From Labrenzia sp. THAF82 (lineage in GTDB: Bacteria; Pseudomonadota; Alphaproteobacteria; Rhizobiales; Stappiaceae), in assembly GCF_009363435.1 (NCBI RefSeq), contig NZ_CP045354.1, positions 5,360,501-5,424,500 of the forward strand: a DNA stretch of 64,000 bases, written 5' to 3'. The translations under genes and the position numbers were made by a program. Positions 8,888-16,700 of the stretch are shown here, one piece after another. How positions within the stretch are numbered: position 1 is the stretch's first letter; every line of letters starts with the position of its first letter. The notes beneath the pieces are model-generated. The model was not told where the DNA came from, made no database searches, and was given only the letters and a program-made list of their open reading frames with translations.

Positions 8888-9373
8888 TCAGCTGCCAGGC
8901 GTCACCTGCTCAGGATCGTTTGCACACCCTCTTAGTGCGAAAAGAGCATCGGTCAGAGTTGTTCCGGCCTGCTTGAAAATGGCATTCGTCACTTGCGGCC
9001 CAGTTTCGCTGAGGCCTTGCGCGGCAGTTTTCACATCTGCGAGGTTGCGATTGAGTTCCTTGAGTTGCTGCGCAACCTCCCAATGATCCTGTTCATCCGG
9101 ATTGGCAAGTTGATTGGAGATCTGTTCGATCTTGCTGTCCAAAGCAGCCAGTTTCGTTTTGAACTCTTCCGGCGATACCTGAAGTCGGGCGAGCGCTGCG
9201 TCGGTCAGATTTCCAGCTATTTTAGATCCGGCGTTGTCCACACGGTTCAACACGACGATTGCCAGCACGCAGGCGACGATAACCAGAAGTGCCGTTGCGT
9301 TGATCAATGCGAGTAGAAGCTGCCCGGGCAGACGGGCCAGGCGCTGCCCGAGGCTGGGCCTATCGTAATACAT
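8888..9373 (-). CDS. Membrane-anchored coiled-coil protein, unknown
   Basis: 161-residue protein I do not recognise. One transmembrane helix is evident near residues 18-40 (LLLALINATALLVIVACVLAIVVL), preceded by a short basic cytoplasmic segment (RPSLGQRLARL). The remainder should lie in the periplasm and is heptad-rich (EEFKTKLAALDSKIEQISNQL, EVAQQLKELNRNLADVKTAAQ), followed by a short helical tail with one Cys. The start at 9373 has GGGAAA upstream. It may form oligomers or be a scaffold; there is no enzymatic motif. It is monocistronic, next to the globin gene on the same strand. Confidence 0.6.
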   Translation of the reverse strand: MYYDRPSLGQRLARLPGQLLLALINATALLVIVACVLAIVVLNRVDNAGSKIAGNLTDAALARLQVSPEEFKTKLAALDSKIEQISNQLANPDEQDHWEVAQQLKELNRNLADVKTAAQGLSETGPQVTNAIFKQAGTTLTDALFALRGCANDPEQVTPGS

Positions 9374-9561
9374 TGACTGTTTCCCATTGCCAGTTTGTGC
9401 GCACCGGCTCATGCAGCCGTTCCTGACGCAGTAAGGGCAATATCACGCCTGAGTCCCGAACCTCAGGCAACAGCAATTGCCCAAGTCGGGACAGCTAGCT
9501 GTGGCTATCCTTGATTGTTTCACAAAAGACGGCGCGTTGCGCCCCACAGGTGGCCGTTCGC

Positions 9562-9987
9562 TTAGTCTGCATCAGACACATTTGCCACGGCGTCTTTCAT
9601 GTGGCCCGCGACAGCTGCAAAGGTATCGGTCCAGGCTTCTTTCAACTTCGGAGTGAAGGCGTCTCCCAAACCTATCTTGAGCGTATGAAGCAAGGCCTCT
9701 CCGACAGTGTCGTAGTGCTTGTCTTTGACACCATAGGAGACGTGTTTTTGTCCCAGATCCTTTAGCGTTGGCAGGACCGCTTCCAATCGATGCAGGTTGT
9801 TCACGGCGACGCTAAGAGTTTGCATCAGCTTTTCTTTTTGTCCGGACATGTCTTGCGGAAACATTGAACGAAGTTCCGGAGCGATCTCGAACAGATGATT
9901 GTAAAAGATTTCAGCGGCCTCGTCGGCAATCGGGGCGACAAGCACAAAACTGTTCTGGACGAGTTGGATTTTCTCTGGTGTCAGCAC
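9562..9987 (-). CDS. Single-domain globin (bacterial hemoglobin-like)
   Basis: Globin of about 141 residues like the haem domain of flavohaemoglobins and Vitreoscilla haemoglobin, with no FAD/NAD reductase domain attached. Helix A begins LTPEKIQLVQNSF; the EIFYNHLFEIAPELRSMF segment is typical of helices B-C; the proximal haem His is probably the one in LGQKHVSYGV; KHYDTVGEALLHTLK matches the G helix. I choose the GTG at 9987 because globins begin at this point. The frame stays open to a GTG at 10047 but those residues have no counterpart. Possible role: O2 or NO binding. It lies downstream of the cytochrome c gene on the same strand with 320 bases between. Confidence 0.85.
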   Translation of the reverse strand: MLTPEKIQLVQNSFVLVAPIADEAAEIFYNHLFEIAPELRSMFPQDMSGQKEKLMQTLSVAVNNLHRLEAVLPTLKDLGQKHVSYGVKDKHYDTVGEALLHTLKIGLGDAFTPKLKEAWTDTFAAVAGHMKDAVANVSDAD

Positions 9988-10307
9988 TGGGTCATTTCTC
10001 GCCAAACATCCAAAGGCGACAAAGGCTTTTCGGTGCCAAGACTGCACAACCTGCTTACGCCGAAGGTGATCTCCTCATTCGCTCAAGACATTGCCTTGGT
10101 CCTTTGTGTTTGGCAATGAAAAGGCGCAAACACCGACAGCTCTGGCTATCCGCTCAAGGATCAGAACATTCTTGAAAGTGCGCTCTCACGAAACGAAGAG
10201 AGATGACAGACCTTGCCGCTTAAAGGCAGGCGGATGCCTTGTGCGCTCAGGAGAGAAATTTTCATTTTCTTCGAGCACCCGACAAAAAACCAGGTTCTCG
10301 AAAAAAC
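9988..10307. other. 320-base interval between globin and cytochrome c genes
   Basis: No convincing gene. Presumably holds the globin promoter. I looked for an FNR/DNR-type TTGAT-N4-ATCAA box and an NsrR-like site and saw neither. Confidence 0.5.
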
Positions 10308-11756
10308 TCATTTTCGCGATTTCAAATAAGCGATCAATGCCGCCCGGTCTTCGGTCATTTTGTAGCCGTCAAAACCCATGACTGTTCCTGGAACCAGGTT
10401 TTTTGGAGACCGGAGAAATTCATCCAGTTGCTCCTCGCTCCATGTGCCCTCGGCCTTGGCGTATTTGAGCAGTGCTGGTGAATAGCGATCGAAGGCGGGG
10501 TCACTCGCGATCGGCTTGCCAACAACATCATCGAGAGAAGGGCCGACTGACTGTTGATTGCTGGAATTGTGGCAAAGTGCACATTGCGCAAAAAGCTGCC
10601 TTCCCCTCTCGACCGGATCTTCAATGCTAACGGCGTCGGTTTGAGCGGTATATTTCGCCCTCATTGCCAGCAACTCTGCGGACTGGGTCTCCGACAGACC
10701 GTTTCTGACATCCAACATCGCCATGGCTTGAGACCAGGTCATACTCGCCTCGATCTCTCCAATTTCAGCCCCAAGGTGCGCAACACGGGCCGTGTCGATA
10801 CGTTGACCGGACAAGGAAGTTTCAAGAACTCGCATAAGCTGAGCTCTTACGGTCAGGAATTCAGGAAATTCACGAGCATTATGCTGGGCAGCGTCCCGCA
10901 GCCGATCGATCTGGGAGGGGGTGAGTATTTCCATCACCTGCTTGGCAACGGCCCCTCGCTTCACGCCATGGTTGGAATCTATTCGCAATGCCACAAAGCC
11001 AAAATGCTGACTTGGTTTGCCGACGACTTCAAAATCGTTGAATTCCTGGGATCCAGTCGTCCAACTCAAGAATCTGGCTGAAACATTCACCAGCTCCTTT
11101 TTGTCCGCCTTTGAAAGTTTCTTCAATCTCAGGCCGCCTGCGCCGCTGCCCTGCTGAGCTTCTCCTGATACGTGTGCCACGCGAATGGCTGTCAGTGCCT
11201 GCTTCTGGTCGGTCGAAAGTGTTTGGGCAATGTCTCCAAACGTTTGCGCAAGCACACGTCCAAGCTCTGCTTCGTTTGACCCGTAATCGCGCCCGAGTTC
11301 AATGAAGCGCTCCTTGGTAACCGGTTCAAATGCGAGCAGTCCCTCCAAGGCACGGTTCATCTCATGGCGCGCTTGTTGCGCTTCTTTCAACGCGTCCATT
11401 TGGTCGTGTACCAGCGACACCATTGCAGCGCGCTGCCGCTCGTTCAATACGGACAGTGTTTCTTGGGCGATCCGGCTTCGCTTGAGACTGTGCCGGCTCG
11501 CAACCCTTAGTCCCACGAACCCGAAAAAATTGGCCAATCGGCCGACCGATATATAGTCGTTGTTCGCCGAGTTTCCCGTCAGCCAAGTCAACGTTCTTGA
11601 CGCGACAGCCTCTGTTAGTCGCCGTTCATCAACTTGAATTTTACTGATGTCTCGCAGTGCTGCGCTTTCACCCGAGGCGGCAAAACCGGAGGGTGCAAAC
11701 GATAGCGATTGAGCCAGAAGGCCAATAGACACAATTATTGCGGTGCTTTTTGACAT
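10308..11756 (-). CDS. Secreted cytochrome c with tandemly duplicated N-terminal region
   Basis: 482 residues. A signal peptide (residues 1-27, ending near FAASG) directs export. Residues about 36-195 and 212-368 are two copies of one unit: each has a Trp-x-Thr-Gly segment (TWLTGNSANND / SWTTGSQEFND), a FFGFVGLR / HFGFVALR core, a basic K-R pair and then long charged helices. The second halves resemble the LTXXQ/CpxP-like helical proteins only loosely. A class I cytochrome c domain closes the protein: haem site CALCH at 392-396 and probable distal Met460 in GTVMGFDGYK. I do not know a named family with this architecture. It is likely a periplasmic redox or sensor protein. The helical copies could bind a ligand or partner. 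Confidence 0.75.
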   Translation of the reverse strand: MSKSTAIIVSIGLLAQSLSFAPSGFAASGESAALRDISKIQVDERRLTEAVASRTLTWLTGNSANNDYISVGRLANFFGFVGLRVASRHSLKRSRIAQETLSVLNERQRAAMVSLVHDQMDALKEAQQARHEMNRALEGLLAFEPVTKERFIELGRDYGSNEAELGRVLAQTFGDIAQTLSTDQKQALTAIRVAHVSGEAQQGSGAGGLRLKKLSKADKKELVNVSARFLSWTTGSQEFNDFEVVGKPSQHFGFVALRIDSNHGVKRGAVAKQVMEILTPSQIDRLRDAAQHNAREFPEFLTVRAQLMRVLETSLSGQRIDTARVAHLGAEIGEIEASMTWSQAMAMLDVRNGLSETQSAELLAMRAKYTAQTDAVSIEDPVERGRQLFAQCALCHNSSNQQSVGPSLDDVVGKPIASDPAFDRYSPALLKYAKAEGTWSEEQLDEFLRSPKNLVPGTVMGFDGYKMTEDRAALIAYLKSRK

Positions 11757-11920
11757 GAAACTACTCGCGATTTGAAGAGCAATTCCATTTGGTTATAAAC
11801 TCGTCACGTCGCACACTTATGCCAACGCTGGAGCAAACTGTAACAAGTTGTACTCAGGGTGGTCATGCAATCGAAGCTATTTGCATCGACTCGGCATTTT
11901 GTAAGGCGTTTTATTGAAGA

Positions 11921-11997
11921 TGGTACAGACGAGTGGATTCGAACCACCGACCTTCGGAGCCACAATCCGACGCTCTAACCAACTGAGCTACGTCTGC
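11921..11997 (-). tRNA. tRNA-His (GTG)
   Basis: Full cloverleaf on the minus strand: acceptor GCAGACG/CGTCTGT, D arm with AGCTCAGTTGGTTAGAGC, anticodon stem TCGGA around loop TTGTGGC giving anticodon GTG, T arm with GGTTCGAATCC, then A73 and an encoded CCA. The base before position 1 is T, so no G-1 is encoded, and the first acceptor pair is G-U. Loss of G-1 together with A73 is the known alphaproteobacterial form of tRNA-His. Confidence 0.95.
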
Positions 11998-12115
11998 ATA
12001 AGGTCGTCAAAGTGGGGCGGACAATACTCGTCCGAACCGCCATTTGCAAGGCGTCTTCTAACGCCGTTTCTCTTCTCCGGCAAGCGCGAATTTTGATGAA
12101 AAAACCTGCCTGTTG

Positions 12116-12147
12116 AAAAGCAAATGCCCGAGGCAAAGCCCCGGGCA
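12116..12147 (-). terminator. Intrinsic terminator after phasin 1
   Basis: Minus-strand hairpin TGCCCGGGGC, loop TTT, GCCTCGGGCA (ten pairs, one G-T), followed by TTTGCTTTT. Placed 42 bases after the phasin stop and before the tRNA. Confidence 0.8.
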
Positions 12148-12188
12148 CATGTCGGTTCTCCGCGGTCTGACCGCAGTATCAACTTGGA

Positions 12189-12701
12189 TTAGTTGACCTT
12201 CAATTCCTTGAAGGATTTTTCAAAAGCTTCCTTGACCGGAGCAGAAACGTCAGTGCCGAGTTTGGTGGCAAGATCCTGCATTTCCTTGGTCTGCGCGCTC
12301 ATTGCATCGAACTGCTGGCGTGCGAAAGAAGACTGAAGCTCGATAGCCTCAGCAACGGTTTTCGCGGACATGATGTCTTTCACGAAAGTGAAAGCAGCAT
12401 CAGCGTTGGCTTTAGCAGCGTCGACGGCTTTGTGATTGAATTCCACAACACCCTGGCGAGACGTTTCGAATGTGTCTTCCATCAGGTCAGTTGCGTCTTC
12501 TGCAGCAGTTTTCACTTTTGCATATGCTTCACGTGCGTTTTCGATGCCCTTTTCAGTGGCTTCACGGAACGCAGCCGGAACTTCCATGTTAGGCATTGCG
12601 AAAGCTTCGAAATCCGGGAAAGCAACGCCGGCAGCCGGTGCAGCTTTGGCCTTAGCGGCACGTGATTTCGGAGCAGCTTTAGCTGTAGTAGTCTCAGTCA
12701 T
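12189..12701 (-). CDS. Phasin family protein
   Basis: 170-residue phasin, a protein that coats polyhydroxyalkanoate granules. The basic Ala/Lys-rich N-terminus (KAAPKSRAAKAKAAPAAG) is followed by the amphipathic phasin core: FEAFAMPNMEVPAAFREATEKGIENAREAYAKVKTAAED, then VEFNHKAVDAAKANADAAFTFVKDIMSAKTVAEAIELQSSFARQQFDAM, the usual phasin_2 pattern. A second phasin gene follows upstream on the same strand, each apparently with its own promoter. TTGCATTGCAA and TGCACTGCA palindromes 110-140 bases before the start could be PhaR-type regulator sites. Confidence 0.92.
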   Translation of the reverse strand: MTETTTAKAAPKSRAAKAKAAPAAGVAFPDFEAFAMPNMEVPAAFREATEKGIENAREAYAKVKTAAEDATDLMEDTFETSRQGVVEFNHKAVDAAKANADAAFTFVKDIMSAKTVAEAIELQSSFARQQFDAMSAQTKEMQDLATKLGTDVSAPVKEAFEKSFKELKVN

Positions 12702-13068
12702 GATCTCATCTCCTAGAGTCCGGATGCGATCATTGGTGCAAATTCTCTCCGCCGATCCATTTGTCGGCGGACCTTGTCGTCATCCGCAAACACTACATAG
12801 TGCAGGTCTTGTTGCATTGCAACATTTTTTTGCACTGCACAACGAGTTTCCGCAAGGTTTTTCGACGAAATTACAGCTTCCGCCAGTTTTGACTGGGAGA
12901 AAACAGCGCCGATGTGGTGCGTGTTTCCAAAATTGGAATCCGTCATCGAACGACAAAAAGCAGGTCACGGGCACGACAAGGCATCATGTCAGGCTCAACA
13001 AGCCCATTCTTGTGGTCTGGCGCGCATGGCACTCCAAAGCGCGCCAGTCAGTCAGTTAAGTGCCGTTG
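12702..13068. other. 367-base interval between two phasin genes
   Basis: No gene seen; several overlapping open frames here have no ribosome site or recognisable content. It should contain the phasin 1 promoter. The palindromes TTGCATTGCAA (12812-12822) and TGCACTGCA (12831-12839) are the only clear symmetrical elements. Confidence 0.5.
12812..12839. promoter_or_regulatory. Paired TGCA palindromes, possible PhaR-type operator
   Basis: TTGCATTGCAA and, with eight bases between, TGCACTGCA. PhaR repressors of PHA granule genes in alphaproteobacteria are known to recognise TGC/GCA-rich inverted sequences. Position upstream of a phasin gene fits; the exact consensus match was not tested. Confidence 0.35.
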
Positions 13069-13455
13069 CTATTTTTTCTGTGCTGCCTTGGTGGCGTCCT
13101 GAACGGCCTTGGTGGCACTGTTGGAGAATTCGCGGGTCTGCTCGCCAAGTGTTTCCATCTGATTGCGCAGATAATCCTGCTGCAACTTCATCATGTCTTC
13201 GACATTGTCGGCTTTGACCAGATCCTGTGCGAATTTGAAGGCGGCAGTGACATGTTCCTCGGCGTAGGTCAGCGCCTTCTTGTTCACGTCAGCAGCGCCT
13301 GCCTGCATCGCGTTTGCACTGTCTTCCACATTGACGACGGCTTTTTGGGTAGCGCCCATGAAGTCATCAAATGCCTTGCGAGCTTGATCAACGCTCTTTT
13401 CGGCAAAATCGCGCATCTGTTCGGGGACTTCGAAACCGGTCTTGTCTGTGCTCAT
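13069..13455 (-). CDS. Phasin family protein, short
   Basis: 128-residue phasin paralogue. The pattern EVPEQMRDFAEKSVDQARKAFDDFMGATQ then ADVNKKALTYAEEHVTAAFKFAQDLVKADNVEDMMKLQQDYLRNQMETLGEQTREF matches the phasin_2 family better than most, including the conserved KxxNVEDxMKLQQDYLRxQ section. The start at 13455 is supported by AGGAG seven bases upstream; the frame remains open to 13533 without another ribosome site. It lacks the Ala/Lys-rich N-terminal extension of the neighbouring phasin. Confidence 0.92.
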   Translation of the reverse strand: MSTDKTGFEVPEQMRDFAEKSVDQARKAFDDFMGATQKAVVNVEDSANAMQAGAADVNKKALTYAEEHVTAAFKFAQDLVKADNVEDMMKLQQDYLRNQMETLGEQTREFSNSATKAVQDATKAAQKK

Positions 13456-13722
13456 GTTTGCACTCCTCAGGTCGACGGAAGAAAATTCGGGTCGGGCTCG
13501 TTGAAGACGTTGCTTACCAAAAGTTCGTAACATGGCGATGGCAATCGGGCAAACGAGCAGCGTTTCGGGTTAACCACGCCTTCATGTAAGCCCTTTAACA
13601 ACATTGCTTTACATGGACGGCGTAGGCGATTGCTTGTATTAACGGAGTGTTTACCACTTGCGGCAAATCCGGCAGCCGCGTGCCCTGTCACCCGGTGTTG
13701 CAGACCAGTTTGGAGCTGAGCC

Positions 13723-16700
13723 ATGGACGGTACGACCCAATCATTCCTGGAACTGACAGCCAAGGATGATCTGGTCCAGCTCGTCGCCGACAAAAAAGCT
13801 GCCTGGCTTTGGTCGTCGGACGGCGCGCGCATTCTTTGGGCCAACGCGGCAGGTGCGTCGTTTTTCTCCGCGCACTCAATCAGCGACTTGAGAGGACTTG
13901 CGTCCCTTGAGCGTTCACCGGCACGCCCTCACATCGCGCGCATCGCTGAAAGCGGTGCAACGGACAAGTTCAGCATCGACCGGCTTCGGTTCTACCGCGG
14001 GCTGAGGGTCATGCTGTTGACCTGCCAGTGCAAGAAGCTGGAGCTCGACACCGGTGAGACTGCAGCCCTGATCGTTTGTGGCGACAAGGGCCTTATCACG
14101 ACAAAGGATCCCGTTGACACGTTTGCTCAGATGATCGCGTCAAGTTCAACAACCGCGTTCGTAATGTCCGGTGACCAGATCGAACACCGCATTGGCACGC
14201 TGGAAGGCACCCCGGAAAACCCCGACTTGCCGGACGGCCAAAATGCGGTTTTCGGACCATTGAAGATGAATGACGGACTGCATGAAGGTGCCGCTCTCGG
14301 TCTGGACACCGGTCAGAAACTGATCGTCCTCGGAGATACGCCGCTGATCGATGACGGATCAGAGGTCGATGAGCCTGAACTTGAGACCGTTTCTGGGGGA
14401 GCGCTCTTGGCTGCAGGAGCAGGTGCAGCTGCGCTTGCCGCGAGTTCGGCGTCAACGCCGCAAACCGATGACGATTTGGCCATCGATGATGAAGAGCCTT
14501 CTCAAGCTGACCAGGAAAGCGAAAACACGCTACCGGATTCAGACACTGAAGATAATCACAACACAGAGGCTGAAAGCAACGCATCTGCATGGGTGAGGGC
14601 CGACGCTGAAGAAGTTGACACGAACGCAGATAGCGCCGATTTCGAGCTGGAAACACCCGCTGACGATGCTGTCGCAATGGCCGAACCTGGCGAGCCACCA
14701 GCCGAGGCAACCGAAAGTGCGAGCGGGGCTGATCACGCGGAAGATGACGGCCCCGGTAGCGATACTATCGCGGCTACCGCAGAACCTGAGCATGAAGACA
14801 TTGAGGACAGCTCTGAGGACTCCGGGGAATTTGTGTTTCAGCCGCTCCGGCGACCGGTACGCTTTGCCTGGAAGATGGACATCGAGCAGCGCTTTACATT
14901 CCTCTCCGATGAGTTTGCCGACGTCTTGGGTCCGGGCGCGACAGACATTGTCGGCAAAACGTGGGCTGAAGTCGCCGGCGCATTCGATCTTGACCCACGT
15001 GGTCAGATTTCGAGAGCCCTCGACCGACGCGACACCTGGAGCGGAAAAACCGTCGACTGGCCTGTGACCGGAGCGGCATTGCGCGTTCCCGTTGACATGG
15101 CCGCCCTGCCCGCTTTTGACAGAAATCGGAAGTTTGAGGGTTATCGCGGGTTTGGTGTTTGCCGGTCAGCCGACGCGGTTCAAGACCAGAACGGCTTGGT
15201 TGTTGCCGCAGCCGGAGCCTTACTTGCAGGCGATGCAAGCGACTTCGAAGGTGAGACGGCTGCCGTCGTCGCCGACACGGATGAATTCGTCGAGGACGCG
15301 GCAGACGGCAGTCAAGATGCGATCTCTGCATCAAATGAAGAAACCATTGCGGACACATATGCAGAAGTTTCTGACGACAGCACTGAAATTGTCGGTGGAG
15401 ACATTCCGGAAGAAACCGGCGACATTCCACCTTCAAGTGAAGAAGTGGAACTGGAAGCTCACACAGATCCACAAGGTGACGAGAACCCAGATACTCGCGG
15501 ACAGGACAGCGAAGATCTGGATACCGTGGAAGAAGGGACTGCTGCAGAGGACACGGCGTCGAAATCTGAACCTGACGACCTGCAGGATTTGAAACCGGCG
15601 CAGCCAGATACCTTTGCCGGCAAAACTTTTCTTGGCGCGAGCGCGGCTGCGCTTGTTGGTTCGCTGGCAAAATTTACCGGCAAGTCTCACAAGGAAACGG
15701 CTGAAGAGCCGACAACTCCACCGGAGCCTGACAATTCAGATGAAATGACCGACACCCCGCTCTCCCTGACTGAGGAGTTGCAGCAGGTGGCCGCGGCATT
15801 GGATGAGGGCGACGCGCAAGGAACTGAGACGGACGCGACTGACGCGACTGACGCCGGTTTGGTTGAGGACGCAAATTTGGGAGGCGCTGCGTCCTCTTCC
15901 GACACTGAAGACGACATCAGTGACACAACCGAATTTGATGCCCCTCTCGACGACGATGACGACAACACAGAGGCGGAAGTGCCTGATGATCAATCGGCTG
16001 AGGACAGTCTCTCAACCGCAACCGATGCCATTGATGAAGATGACGGTGACACCGCCGAGTTGGACGCTCAGACCAATGACGAAGCATCTCCGGAACAAAA
16101 GATAGAAAACGAAGAAAGCCGGAGCGAGGCTGGCACCGAAGTTCTGGACGAAGAGCCAGTTGGCATTTCCGGACCTGCGGCCCTCAAACCGGCCGAAATC
16201 GAAAGCGCTGTAAAATCGTTGGCAAAAACCTACAAAGCCAACGAAAAATCAACGGCCGACCTTTTTGACGATGGCGACGCGGACGCCAAGACGCCCGGCG
16301 AGCAGCAAGAGACGAGCCGGGAGCAAGACAACGATAACGGAAACGCGCTGAGCGACGACACCGATGCGTTGGAAATCGCTGCCGAAGACGACGCTGAGCA
16401 AAGCGACACCGACGAGCAGGATTTCTTTGAAGAAACGGCGGCGTTCGAGCAGGAAGACAAGGCAGCTGAGGCCGACGGCGATGACGAACCGGAGCCGAAA
16501 CCGGAAAAAACCGGTGAAGTCATTCCGCTCGCAACCGTGAAACCTCGCGTGGTGCCGGTTGACACATCTGGCCTTTCGCGTCCTGAACGCCAGGCATTCC
16601 GCAAGATCGCGGAAGCACTCGGTGCGCGGCTTGAAGGCGACCTCGGAGACTTTGACGAGCCGGATCCCGTTGAAGAGCCTGAAGAAGAGCTGCCGCCCGA

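Noticed and set aside
15834..15858. GACGCGACT-type short direct repeats
   Set aside because: Only about three units and inside a coding linker; too few and too short for a CRISPR or satellite array.
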